Part shown: positions 1-12,345 of the stretch, one piece after another
Position numbering within the stretch: position 1 is the first letter of the stretch
Layout: every line of letters begins with the position of its first letter
Source: Datnioides undecimradiatus
Lineage: Eukaryota > Chordata > Actinopteri > Lobotiformes > Datnioididae
Length of the DNA stretch: 64,000 bases
Assembly (NCBI GenBank): GCA_008933995.1
Contig: WARS01001868.1
Span: 682,001 to 746,000 of the forward strand
Direction: 5' to 3'
Program-made: the position numbers and the translations under genes
Notes under the pieces: generated by a model
Database searches by the model: none
The model's input: only the letters and a program-made list of their open reading frames with translations
What the model was told of the DNA's origin: nothing

Positions 1-2459
1 GGGTTCATATAGTGACTCAGTGTGGAAGAGGAAGGTTGTGGGTGTGAATGTCAAGCGTGATATAAATGTCAAACAAAGACAAATAAAAATGAAAAAAAGC
101 ATGTGCAAGGAGACAGATGCCATATTTGGTCTGCGCTGAACACTGCACTGCTAACAGGTGTTATTCATTGCTATGACATTGACAAAGGGAAATTACTGTG
201 CATACAAACAGCACTCATTACAATCTGCTCTGCTGTAATGTATTCAAAAGAAAATGTTTGTGGATCCCGGACGATGAGTGTGAACATTAGGCAGAGACAT
301 TTGTGATTTTTGCGGGTTGATGTGGGTCTTAAGTGGAGAATGTGAACTTTGACCCTGAACACCCCATTCCAGCTGGACCAGGAAATGTTCTCCTTAACAG
401 AAGGGTGGTTTCAAATAACACTGTAAACTAGTTTTGATATAATTGGTTTATGTGTCACTAGTGTCAATATGTCTGATCTTTGCGATACCACCTCATGACT
501 TCAACTTACTCTCAAGTTTCTGTTATCCACCTGCCTTTCTCCTTCATTTTCTTCTCCTTTATTGGTGTACTGTCATGTATGTCCAATTAAGTTTTAACGC
601 AAAGTTTAACACAGTCACACAGAAATCAGGTCCTCAGATTTTTCTTGCTTGAGTGTTTCAGAGGCAGTTGAAAAAGATGTCTGGACCAAACTGTCAGATG
701 CAGTCACAGCTGCCTCTGAAGCCCAGGGCACTCTGCCTTAGGGCCTTGAAGTGCTTGGAGAGGTGTCTTTGAGAAGACAAGTCACGGCGAGAGATGGACC
801 AGGGTCTCACTGAGGCTAACGCCATGGAGGGTGGGATCTACGGGGCATGAAGTTTTGCAGGAAAACCAACTCCTGATGCTGCTGCTGTTCAAACTCACAC
901 AGGTTTGGTGGGAGGGGTATAGGGACTCTTTTTTTTCTTGTTATTTATTCGATCTCGACCCTCCCTGGAGCTGCAAATATTTTTCCCTGAGCCTCCCTAC
1001 ACCTCTAACATAAATAACGATATTTTATTATACTCACACCAAAGGTAGGTAGTACTGGAGAAAAGGAAAGTCAATGGCTGACCTGTTCCAAATATTACGT
1101 CTAATAACAACACTTCGGCCCTCATTTCCCTCATTGGGACAAAAAGGTCCAACCGGTTCAACTTAATGTTTCCTCTACTATGGTACTGCAAAAGTTGCCA
1201 CTGACAGTTCCAGCTCAATAACAAAAACAACATGCTTAGTTAGTCTGGGTCAATGCAACAAGGAAAGAATGTACAGTGCATGAGCATTGTCACCAAAGCG
1301 ATCTGGTAATTTCATAAGCAAAATGCAAATCCTTCCACAAATAATCACATCATCACAAGTTCAGCTTCCCCCATTTTTGTAGCCCCCCAGTAACAAACAG
1401 TCCCATAGTGGAGCGACGCGAGGCAGCAGAGTGAGACAGATGAATGGTTTTGCATTTTATTCAAATCATGGACGCTGCCTACTGCAACTTCAAAGCAAAA
1501 TTAGGGGCTATCACAGTGATTGTTCAGTGAGTTGCTTTCTATCGTACAACATATTGTTCTCGCTTCTTTACTCCAAATAGCTGTTTTCATTTTGCCTCCT
1601 TTCCCTCCAAAACCCAAGCTTGATTTTCTACAAGAGCATTCACTGGGGATACATACATCAGAGCCCGTGTACTGATGGTGGAATATGAAGATAGATATGA
1701 GAGGTTACTTCATTATGGTTCAGTGAGAGATGTTGTCAATTTCCATTTCGTGTTTACACCGTCGTAATTTTTAAATTTGCAAATAATGAACAGGGCATTT
1801 GAAAAAAGAACATTTAAAAAATAAACTAAATTTCATCTTGAGCAGCCCGAAGATAATTACTTTCAGCAATATTTATGGTAATGAACCTCTGGTTATGTAT
1901 AATTCAGTGTCATTTAGGGTTTTTTTTAATGGAAGTCTGGGGTAGTCCTGTGAGTGACTGTGCTGACATAAAGTAATTGCTTTATTAAATGAGAAAAAAA
2001 TTGATAATAGCCAGATAGAGAGATTTATTATTCATCACAAGCCTGTTACAACTATCCATACAAACGTGGAATTAAGCTTCAGATATATTCATGTATAATT
2101 TGGACTGGCCATGAAAATCACATACACTGCAGTTATGCAAGATGCTCTGTTGACTGTAGGTCCTCCCATTTATTGATATTTGAAATCAATATCCAGTCTG
2201 CTTGCATGCTACCGTTTGCTATACAGTGGCAGAGCTGATGCCATATTGGAAAATTGTAGTTGTTGACCATTAGTGCCGATGTCCAAACAACCAGACGAAA
2301 CTTAAAACAGCGAGGGAGATGATTTTGCTCAGGCGATATGACCTTGCTCTTGAAAAGTTCAGAACTCTTCCTGTTTATAACTAAACTTTTAGAAGCTGCA
2401 GGGGATACTTTTGATAGTTTTGGCTGAATTGATTATCAAGTCTTACTTTTGTGCAGAGG
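1..2459. other. No gene seen
   Basis: AT-rich sequence with open frames no longer than 78 codons and none with a recognisable domain. Several A or T runs are present (for example near 1920 and 1990). No transposon ends or RNA genes were identified. Confidence 0.6.
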
Positions 2460-3095
2460 TACTTTTGACTTAAATGCTAATGTCAGAGTGGTAAGATGCT
2501 AGATGTGGCAATGCTAACAAGCTGCTGTTAAACACTTTTACTATTTACAGTGTTCACGTTTAGCATGTTAATGTGCTAAACACACACACCACAATCATCA
2601 TTTGCATATTTGCTAAAGACAACCTGAAGCTGATGAGAATATCATTAGTTTTGCAGATGGCATAAATGAACAGAAGTCAAGACATTGATGGTGAGACATT
2701 TCACTCGAAACAATAAATGTGAACCTCTCTGTACCACCAGAGAAAAAGTGAGAGGATCACCAAAGTCCAAAGTCAACTAGGATTCATGAATGTCATGCCA
2801 TCAAATATTTGTTGAGACTTCAAAGGGTAGGTTACTGGCTGTGCTGGAAGAAAGGTTAGGGGGTTCAACAAAGCCAGTTCATCTTTTTGGCAGCACGACT
2901 GGCTGCACAACTTTTATAGGAATTCATGTTATTATTGCTTGTTTGCATGTTGACCAAATTTGAGTTCATCCTCCAGAAACCTTGAAGTTTTGCACAAGAT
3001 TTAATGTTAATCTATCAAGCAGTTGTTGAGATATTTCAGACCTGAACAAAGTGTTGGATTGACCCACAGACAAACAGCATCAGTTTACATTTTAA
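2460..3095 (+). repeat. Dispersed repeat family A, copy 1
   Basis: This is a diverged copy of a repeat present at least four times in the window. Diagnostic phrases are AGCATGTTAATGTGCTAA near 2562, CTGATGAGAATATCATTAG near 2630, GGATCACCAAAGTC at 2755-2768, and GTTGTTGAGATATTTCAG near 3023. The same phrases recur in the same order in the copies at 4240 and 41770, and in reverse at 21945. The copy is interrupted around 2830-2935, so two fragments may have been joined by decay. The family is one I recall as common in percomorph fish, and it looks non-coding. The edges are approximate. Confidence 0.6.
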
Positions 3096-4239
3096 AAAAC
3101 AAAAGTTGGGGAACTTGTGAATGCAAAGACATCACTGTACTCAATGAAAATGGATAAAAAACAATAGGGATGAGGCAAATTATGAAAAGAAGAAATAAAA
3201 ACCTGCACAAACAACAGAAGGGCACCTTGTGTTTTGAGTTAAACTGCTATACTCTTGCAACATATTGAAGAAATAAACTTTTCTTGGGGAAGCTGACAGC
3301 TGGGAAGTGGTTTAATTAATGAGACCACTCACTGGTTCAGTTTGTCTCTTATCAAATCCTAAACTGTACAGCGCAAATTAACTAACGCAGCCTGTGGACA
3401 AATCTGTGTGACACCTCCAGAAGGCTTTGCATAATTGGAACAAAGACAATGCTGAATTGATTCCAGCAGAGTCTTGGTTTCATAACCTTTCATCAAATGG
3501 AGATGCTTTCTGTATCAATACTGTTGGAGAAAGGTGTATGCAATTGATTATGTTCTGTGAGAGCATCTGTTGATCCACGTTCTTTGTGTGTCTCAGTGAA
3601 TTTGCCACATATTCAAAAGTTTTCTATTTTGAGAAAAGATTATAGGTCAAATGAGAAAAACACCCACACACACCATCTACGTTGTCCTATGATTCTTGTG
3701 CCTGTGTGAAAACCCCTGAAATAAAGACATTTACTGCTTTTTCCCCTTATATGTAATTCAATTCTTTATATACAGTTTTTGTGTGGTTGTTCTGAGTTGT
3801 CTACATTCTCTGAAATCAAACAGTATTTTCAGCTCCCAATCAATACACTGAAATATTTGTCAATATTTGTCAATTTCTCTACAGGTCTACAGGCATGCTG
3901 GCTATTTTTCCTATTTATCCCGCTGACTGGACATACAGTGTTATCAGCCAAATATACAAAAATATCCAAAATAAAATTAATTTTATTAACTTTCACAGAA
4001 TTACATTACTATAGAATATTATTCAGTGCTTTCTAACCATTAACAAAGAGCCTTTTTAATGTTGAAATACATTATGTGGGTGTAAACATGAATGGAAATG
4101 TACAATGAAGAAAATACAATACAATAGCTGTAAAAAGTGGCATAAAGCGAAAACACTAGTGAATAAACTACCTAGAATTTGTGCTTAACTTCAGTACTTG
4201 AATACATGTATTAGTTACTTTCCACTATGATAATATTTG
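3096..4239. other. No gene seen
   Basis: AT-rich spacer between two family A copies. It holds a hydrophobic 85-codon frame (3779-4036) without any recognisable motif, which I regard as chance. Confidence 0.6.
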
Positions 4240-4545
4240 CTTATTAGTACCAAAAGAATTGGACAAATTAAAATATCGACCTGATGATGGAGTTAGATTC
4301 AAAAGTTACAAAATGATTACAGTTTATCATGTGGGGGATATTAATGCATGAACCATGAATGTATTGAATAGCAGCATGTCCAATTGTTGTGAATGAGATC
4401 TTGGATCACCAAAGTCATTTGGATGCATCCTCTGGCTACCATGAACATCTCTACAAAGTGTTACGGCAATCCATCCAGTGGATGTCGAGATATTTCAGTT
4501 TACACAGAAATGGTGGACACACTGATGGACACGTATTGTGATTCT
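4240..4545 (+). repeat. Dispersed repeat family A, copy 2
   Basis: The copy carries AAAGAATTGGACAAATT followed by CGACCTGATGATGGAGTT near 4253-4295, then GGATCACCAAAGTC near 4404, GCATCCTCTGGCTACCATGAA near 4424 and GAGATATTTCAG near 4488. These align with family A copies 1 and 4 in the same orientation and spacing. An open frame of 78 codons that crosses it (4393-4629) is a by-product of the repeat, not a gene. The edges are approximate. Confidence 0.6.
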
Positions 4546-4649
4546 TACAGAGACCTGATGATAGTATTGCTAAAAAGCGCATGCATGATTAAAATGAGTA
4601 GAATTTACTATTTCAATATCAGTTCTTGATGCTGGCTGAATACTATTGT

Positions 4650-4830
4650 TTATGACAACGCCTACACTGTATCAAACTGTCATTGACTGTAGGATGTTTT
4701 CTTGCTTTTAGCCCAGTGCATTGTGGAATAGGTGCCAGTCCTGCCTCTCCTCCCTCATGACCCAGAATATGAATAGGAAAGGTATACATAATGGATGTCA
4801 GTGCACAGTTAAGTTTCACTATAGCATTTA
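4650..4830 (-). repeat. Possible remnant of a LINE-tail type repeat
   Basis: Read on the minus strand, GGGTCATGAGGGAGGAG, GCACCTATTCCACAATGCAC and TGGGC follow one another. This resembles the very common teleost tail sequence with GGGTCGCGGGG, GAGCCTATCCCAGC and ATTGGGC. The copy is strongly diverged and no second copy lies in the window, so the call rests on memory only. The 115-codon minus-strand frame at 4643-4990 spans it and is not credible as a gene. Confidence 0.3.
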
Positions 4831-5340
4831 GACCAGTGTCAATATTGTGACTTGACTCTGAATTTCCCTGCGGCTGGGATTGTTGTCTGCCTGCACTGTT
4901 CAAGAATGTTTGCCTCTCAAGTCTCGATGACCCCGGTAGCACTTTTGTTCTACATAATGTCCACGAGGAGTAAAATACAAGGGTAAACACAATTTACCTT
5001 GCTGCTTATGTGGAACTGCAGTAACATTAGCACACAATCTACCTTTTTTAATAGTGCAGAGCTTTTTTATATTGTTACGTTATATTATGTATTTTAATGG
5101 TGTAACGTCAGTTTGGTTGAGTGCAATGATACAGTGTCTTGTTTTGTGTTTTGTTTTGTTCTGTATAATAAGCAGAAGTTTTGGTGGTATTTGATTTTGT
5201 GGGCACATATTCTTTGGTGGGTTCACACTGGTAGCTCAATATAAGGTACATAGTAAAAGCTGAGTTATTACCCTTGCTTTTATTACTGGTATAATCCTGT
5301 GTGTGACTCTCATCTGTCCTTTTAACAGATTAAGACAGAT

Positions 5341-5697
5341 TTAAAGGCACCGTGTGCGGCATTGTAAACAAAGAAAGTTTTGATTACACTTGTTTTTCAC
5401 CAAAACACATTTACTTTCCCCTGAGGGTGTAATAAAATATTTCCAAAGCCGTTTCCTGAATATTTTAAAAGCTTCATTGTATACCCTTCCTTTTCTCTTT
5501 TATTGGTGTATTGCTACCGTTTACAGCAAATATCCAACAACGCTTTACCGTAGAAATGCAATGTACGTCATCCCCATACATTTAACGTTCACGTGCACAT
5601 AATAGTGAAGCACAGTACAAACAATAAATGCACCAGCTCATCAAAACATCACTGCAAAGCACAGCTAGAGGTCAAAAACTCCACAGGGTGCGTTTAA
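5341..5697. mobile_element. MITE-like element with inverted ends and TTAA termini
   Basis: The ends are inverted repeats: TTAAAGGCACCGTGTG at 5341-5356, and the reverse complement of 5682-5697 reads TTAAACGCACCCTGTG, which is 14 of 16 bases identical. Both ends begin with TTAA, which would fit the TTAA target preference of piggyBac-type elements. The 357-bp interior has no transposase frame, so the copy is non-autonomous. I recall similar sequences, with the same terminal and internal phrases, as common repeats of percomorph fish, but I do not assign a family name. The inverted ends are seen; the transposon nature and superfamily are inferred. Confidence 0.6.
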
Positions 5698-8600
5698 CAG
5701 ACCAACAAATTGAAAAGGGCTGTCAAAGCTACAGTAATATGGGCCAGTAGATCAGAAGCTTGGATGCTGTTGGAAATGCTTTTGCCCCACTTCAATTAAA
5801 CTGAATGTTTACCAGGTAGAACAAAGCAGCGATTCATAGCTGGAGAGCAGAGGAGGATTTGTTGACTGCTGACGTAATGGTGTGTTTCTCTCCTCTCAGA
5901 CATATAGATACAACCTATATGCATAAAAATGGAATTTGTCATGTGGATGAAACAAAAGCTCCTACTTCTATTTGTATCAAGCCGAGCCGATGTTTTGTAG
6001 GATGCTCAGCTGAGCAGGAAGGCTCAGTCAGCAGGGTTCTCCGGGTGCTCCTCTCAGCCTCCTCGCCTTTTCGTCTCTCCTGCCTACCAGACTGACACCT
6101 AAAGTGGCACTAATTGGCATGGGCTCTGACAGCTATCCAGTGTGCCTGCGAAACTTTTAATGACACGCCTTACACCCAGCAGCATCCAGACTGTCTTCCC
6201 TGTTACGGGAAGCCTGTAAAAATATACTCAAGCTGTGCATGCTCACTGGCAGTATGTTCCCTCTTGCGTTCCCTTTCTTTTGCTCTTTCTCTCTCCCCCT
6301 CCTGCACAAATACAGACACACCGGCCTACACTGAACACACACTCACTAACGTAATGTTACCCACTGAAGCACAGATGGGTGCTGTCTGGCATGAGATGAC
6401 GCATAGATCTAATCATTTATTTCTCTAACTTCTGGACCAAATGTGAATTATGCATGTATGAAGGGGACTAAAATATAGCACATGCTTATGAAATGCAATA
6501 AAACTCTTATTTGCTAGTGCATGCAATATAATCTGTAATACCTCCTTTTCTTTTGTGCATAGACCATCAAGCCTAATCTGCCCTTATATTCCTTTCAAAG
6601 CCGTAATCCATATTTTAATGTTCCTTTCTTGAAAGGATTTGTGCACAGTTGAAGAGGATACCACATTTATCTTCCAGAATATTATATTTAAAAGAAGGCG
6701 CTCTGCAAATGCAGATCGCATTCACCATTAATCATGTGCTTCCTTTCTTAGGCACGCACGTGCGTACAGGCACTTTAACGCACCAACAAAGATGCGCAGA
6801 TGCAGACTCAAGCACATACATGTGAAATAACAGAGAATGGAAATATAAAAAGAGACAGACTTGGCCTAATTATTTCTTGCTCTTTCTTCCTCTGTCACTT
6901 TTCTTCTGTAATACTCCAGTTGCCTTTAATCTAGCTTTCATACTCCCACATTCTCAATATCACCCTCAAAGTGTTAGCACTCTGCAGCACTCTCCCTGTG
7001 TCAGTCACTTAAGCCTCTCACAGCTACTCACACTTTTCTCTCCCTCGTCTGACACATAGACAGTGAAGCAGAAAGCAAAGTTTTGGGCTGGAGATTAAAT
7101 CCAGTCAGCAAAAGGCTAAGGATGTTATCTCAAACATCTCCTATTCCCCTCCTCCCCACGGACAACAGCAGAAGATGTGACTGGTACGCTGTAGAATCCT
7201 CCACATTGGGACTTTCTATTTACTTATGCTCTGCTCTATATGAGGGTACATATCATTGCAGCTCATGAGATGGGGGATTGTTGCAGGAGAGGCAGACGGA
7301 AATAACCACTGCAGGGAAAGTAGAACAGAGAGAGAGAGAGAAAGAGCAATAACACAAGAGGGAGAGAAGAGGGGGTGATGGAGGAGAAACAAGAGGTCTT
7401 CAATCCACCACAGGTGCTTAAATTACCTCCTTCCTCTCACAGCTGGCCTTGGTTCAATCCGCAACAAATAAGAGCTGCTGGAAATTGTGAGGTAACACCA
7501 TCTCTCTCACTCCTGGTCTTTACATTAAGCCCGCTCTGAGGCATGTACTACCGTGAAGTCCCGGAAGACGGGAACAGTAGGTAAAGAGCTGTCTCAGCAG
7601 GGTCACCTTGTGGCTCGCTTTGTATCAGCTGGTGGTAAACAGGCCAAGTTACTGTGTGAGTCAAGGAAGAGTCAAGGAAGCAATTAAGGTATGGCAGGTT
7701 GGTAGATTCTGAATTCAGGTCTTTTAGTATAAGTAGGAATATAATAATGTAAAAAAAAATGCCAGCATTCAAAATAGTGCTTAATGTACGGAAATATTAC
7801 CATTAGCATTCACTTTAAGTATCAAAAGTAAAAGGAATTCATGCAGAAAGAGCCCCTCTGTGAGTCTAATATCTTTATATTACTGGATCATTGTTGCTGA
7901 TGCATCAAAATGTAAGCAGCATTTTAATCTCGTAGTTTGTGGGGGAGGAACTAATGCTGGATGTTCTAGTCTATAACAATGCATTGTTCTGTGCCCTAAG
8001 TTTGGATTTGAGTGGGCACGTTGCTCAGAGGATGCTCATTGTCTCGTAGTGGTGCTTCAGACCGCCGCTTTTAAAAAATGCCAAGGTCTCTAATATGAGG
8101 ACATACTGGTTTTGAACAGCTTGTGGGATGAATGAACATGTAAGAGTCTGTCCATCTGTGATTAAAAGCTCTGTTTTCACTGTCTACTGTTCTCCTAGAG
8201 CACGGCATGTGAAACGACTTCTTTCTGACTCACTTAATTCTCAGACTGATGTCTCGCCTCTTGTTAGTCCCTTTAGCCTATGTGTATTTGTGGTGCTAAC
8301 CAGAATCCACATTTGAGATTGGCTGAGTTGCATCATGGGAGATTATTTACAACAATTGCAATAGGTTTGTGAGTTTTCTGAGCTGAGCAGAGCAGATGCA
8401 TATTTTAAAGGAAAAAAACTTAAGTCAAAATTCATAATCTTCGATAATTTATTGGTTATAAGTCATCTGTGTCTCTTTCTGGCCTGTCCAACCACTCTCT
8501 GCCTACTCGCGACCTCAGGGGGGAAGGATGTAAGTATTAAATGTAAGTAAAAATGTAATGTAATCATGAAATGTAAGTATTATTATTAGATAGTATAAAA

Positions 8601-9349
8601 TGGAAACCCTAAAGTAAGAGTACCACATAATTAAACCTAAAAGTACTTGGCTGGTTTACAAAAAAACCATGCTATTAAACTTTATATGGCAAGAAACTGT
8701 CATTTGATGCATTACTGGCTGACACCAGCTTCATTTTGCACCATTGCAAACTGATGTACAGATGCACCCGACTTTGAAGAATAAGCCTTTTGTTACTGTG
8801 TATGATTTCTTTATTGTCGACTAATCTGATTCTCCCACTGAAAACATAAAAAATAAATTAATTTCAAGGTTTTTTTTCAATTTTAAGTTTCACTTTTAAA
8901 ATAGTAATACAAAAAGTAATTTCTCAAAACAGCTGGCCACTGTAGTTTTTAGCAAACACTACTCAAACAGCAGAAATAGTGTATTGATGCGCACCGTACA
9001 CTACAACTGAATACACTGTAAAACGTTTTAGGCAGGTTCAATCTGAAAACACGTTTCCTTGCCTAATCTGAACCACACTTGATTATAAAGTCCAAGGTCA
9101 AAGGTCATGTGGTATGGAACCAGAGTCAGTAACTGTTCAGTTACGCTGACACTCATTACAGTCAGAGCTGCTCTAACATTTCTACATTTTCTCAGTTTGA
9201 AGAATCAGTTTATCAGTTCAAAGATTTGTTTCTGTAGAAGACAGCTTGTAAAGACGGACAGCAAGTCTCTATCATGAATAATTTCTTCAAACTACAAAAA
9301 GAGACCCTAAGACCCAAAACAATCAGAAGTCTGCGAATACACTGGCTTT
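5698..9349. other. No gene seen; simple-sequence patches
   Basis: Contains a pyrimidine-rich patch near 6260-6305, a (GA)n-rich patch near 7328-7380, and a short cluster of ATGTAAGTA-like repeats at about 8528-8580. Open frames stay at or below 104 codons (6114-6428), with low-complexity or cysteine-rich composition and no domain. Confidence 0.55.
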
Positions 9350-9830
9350 TGATGAGAGTTGTTGACAATACACACAAAATATCAACAGCCTTATCCTGTG
9401 ACAGCAGATCTGCGGTGTAAATTCAACCTGAGGATCCAGATGGTTTGTTACACACAACCATCTGGGAAGACTAAACTGTTGAAACTGTCTGTAAAAGGGC
9501 AGGCTCTTTCAAAAACTACTCAGCAGGTGATTGGATGAAACATCACTACATCATAGCCTAACTTTGGCCAATCAGATCAACAAACCATATCTTGCTGAAG
9601 CCCGTCATGAGAAGAGCAGAGGCATCTTTTCCCTGAGAAAAGCCTTCAGTGATAGTCGTTGTTCTACTTTCAGTGAAGGAAATTCCCAGTTCTGATATAA
9701 CTACAACAGCTATTACCGCTATAATTGCATCTATGCTAGCCTCTTTGGGAGCCGCCATTGTTGTTTTCGAACGGTCACTTCTCCCTGCGATCACTGTCAC
9801 TGCCTTGCAAGGTTACTGTAATCTGCAGTG
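9350..9830 (+). repeat. Dispersed repeat family B, copy 1
   Basis: Within the window this stretch aligns with 53035-53305. Shared landmarks in order are GTTACA, ATCTGGGAAG, GAAACTGT, CTTTCAA, a GGCAGG/AGCAGG plus GGATG unit, and CCAATCAGATCA near 9568 followed by CATA. The longer copy here continues with GCCGCCATTGTTGTTTTC near 9751, a phrase I recall from an abundant percomorph repeat. Open frames of 80-86 codons on both strands (9558-9909) lie inside it and are best explained by the repeat. No transposase or reverse transcriptase motif is visible. The edges are approximate. Confidence 0.5.
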
Positions 9831-12129
9831 TGTTGTTTTAGACCTTGTGGCTTTTTCACATAAGCAATATCAGAGTTTATCTCATTCAGAAAATTGCAAT
9901 TTATGTTGATAGCTTTCTTGAAATCTGTTGAATTGTGTGGAGTCCTGTGCGTTGGGAAACCATCATTATTGTGGGCGTCACACATATAGAAAGGGATCTG
10001 CCATCCTGTATTGTCAGTATCTCCTGCATTGTCAATGCTGAAATCCATAAATGCAAATGATGTAAATAGATCATTGCCATGCTGTACCTCATCCTTGTCA
10101 TGTACACATCTCGTCCCTACAGTTCAGTGTTGCTGTGTGGAGGACTGACAAATTGGGACTAAGCAGCAAGACATCTTGTCTCTGTCTCAGCAGACCTCAA
10201 ATTTCAGTGTCTGTCTAAATCTGTCCCCTTCAATGCCACAAACACACCCTGTATCTAATTTTCCATCTCTGCTTTAGCTCCTTCAGCAAGGGCGAGGAAT
10301 ATTGATTGTCATGGGTTTCTGTGGACTTGAAATTTAATTCAGAAAATCTTCAGATAAATCTGTTGTTGAACCTGTATGATTTATTATCTGCCTCTGACTT
10401 GGCTGCTATCAGCCTGCTCTGACGGGTCACATGCTGTATGTTTGTAGAGTTTGTAGGCAAAGCTTAAGTCTAAAAGTTCTGAATCGACAGCTGTTACCTG
10501 TGTGGAATCAGTTAGTGTGTGTATATCCATGAATTAAAGGGCCTGGGGACACAGAGACCTTCATCCACATGGCCAGCAGTGAGGCCCAGAACCTTGGATT
10601 CAGATCAAACACTGCAGACTGTGAAAATAGGGTTGCAGCCCTCCAGCTCACAAACCCACCGAAACAGCATGCACACATGTCTGCAAACACACAGACATGT
10701 CACACACACAAACACACACTCGTCTCCAGTACTGCAAACACAACACTCAGTCTCTGATGAAAGTGAATTTTAGATCTCAAGATCATTCCGGGATATTCAG
10801 TGAGTTGCCTCAGTGCTACATGGCTGAGCAGGTACACAAACATTCATGCACATCATGCAACCAGGCACACATTGCATGTTTGTATGTATTTAGAAATGAC
10901 TCAATGCTGGCAGGCTAAGGCCATGTTTCCACCGTCTGCAACCAGTAAGCGTTTGATCTGCCTCCAAGGTTCCAGCTGGCTTTGAGGATGGAGGTCTCCC
11001 TCTTCTTGGCCAACCTTTAAAGCCACATGCTCGATGATTAACATGGTGCACCTTTTACATCACGTCACCTTGGATGTGGTGAAAAAATAAAAAATAAAAT
11101 GTATGAAACTTGGACTGGCATCAATATGAGCATCGCTATTTCAGTGCGTTGGAGTCCTGCAAGCATAACACCACTGACTGTGACCGGTGAATGGTGAAGC
11201 TTTTGGACACAACAGAAGCGTGGTTTGTTAGCTGTGGTTATTCTGCTTTGTCCCAGTGCACAGTGTCATTATGGCGGGATCAGAATTGCATTTTGTGCTC
11301 GAGATGGAACATAATGTGTTTATCTGAGATCGATGGTGAGTCGAGGTTTAATATGCGGTCCCCAGAGTGGGGAGTGCAGTACTGCTACTGGAGGGGGAAA
11401 AAGATACTGTTTTTATTTTTGAGAGAGGGACAAGAAGGGGTTGTAGGGAGGTGATGGTGGTAGTTGGAGGAAAGGAGAGCAAAAAGAAATGCTGAAAGCT
11501 ACTGAAAAAGAAAGGATGGACCTGAAGGTGGAAAGTGTAGAAACACTCGAAACACTGTGGGATTAATAACTAATAGTGGATATTAAAATGGTCAAAAAGA
11601 CTGTGCAAGCTACTTTATATTCCACAACATATGTCTCCTTCTCTCTCCTTCTCTCTCTCTGAATTCGCCTTGCGGCTCAGGCTTCTGCAATGTTAATAAA
11701 AACAGCCTTTTATAGATAGTCAGATGTGTTTAGATATAATTTACATTCTCTGTGAATCTTTTTTATATTAATAATAGAGGGTATAATGTGAAAGCGGTGG
11801 TAAGAGTGATGCCTACACAGAGAATTGTCACCCAACTCTCCTGTTCTCTAACATTGCTTTGCCAGACCTCTCAATTCATTTTCAGTATGTAATCAATGTT
11901 GTCAATGGGCATGGACGTGTGATGTAGAGCTGAGCAACAGAGAAATGTAAAGTACGACGTGTAGAGATCATCTGTGATAATGTAGCTTCAGTATATCTGT
12001 AAACATGTTCACCATTTATTCCCCACTGTTATTCCTCACTCAGGTATGAAAATGCTTCCATGGAGCTCCGCTCAAAAGTTAAATATAAGTGCAAAACCAA
12101 AATTGCTGTTTGGTTCACTCAAACTTATC
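9831..12129. other. No gene seen
   Basis: Non-coding between family B and C copies. A CA-rich stretch lies near 10680-10745 and a pyrimidine-rich (CT)n patch near 11636-11662. Overlapping frames at 10508-10985 on both strands arise from the CA-rich composition. Confidence 0.55.
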
Positions 12130-12345
12130 GACCTTCCAGCTACATTAGGCATTGGATATTTCCATACAGGAGTTGGTGGAGACCAAAAACACTTAGTTAA
12201 TGCTAATGTTGCTCTGCGTCCTCTAGATGTTAAAATGGCAAGTGCTAACATGTTTGTCATCAACTTTATGACATGACAGATGTCAGTGTTGTGTTTATAG
12301 CTTGTTACTGCCAAAAAATTCTACATTTTGCTTTTTGTATATGCT
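12130..12345 (+). repeat. Dispersed repeat family C, copy 1 (tentative)
   Basis: The phrase CAGGAGTTGGTGGAGACCA near 12168 is followed by GCTAATGTTGCTCTGCGTC near 12203 and GATGTCAGTGTTGTGTTTAT near 12279. I recall these in this order from a common percomorph repeat. Within the window, only about 40 bases align with 32430-32465, so in-window support is modest. Weak open frames on both strands (12046-12314) are explained by this repeat. Confidence 0.4.

Noticed and set aside
4643..4990. Minus-strand open frame of 115 codons
   Set aside because: Overlaps what appears to be a degraded dispersed repeat; no protein features.
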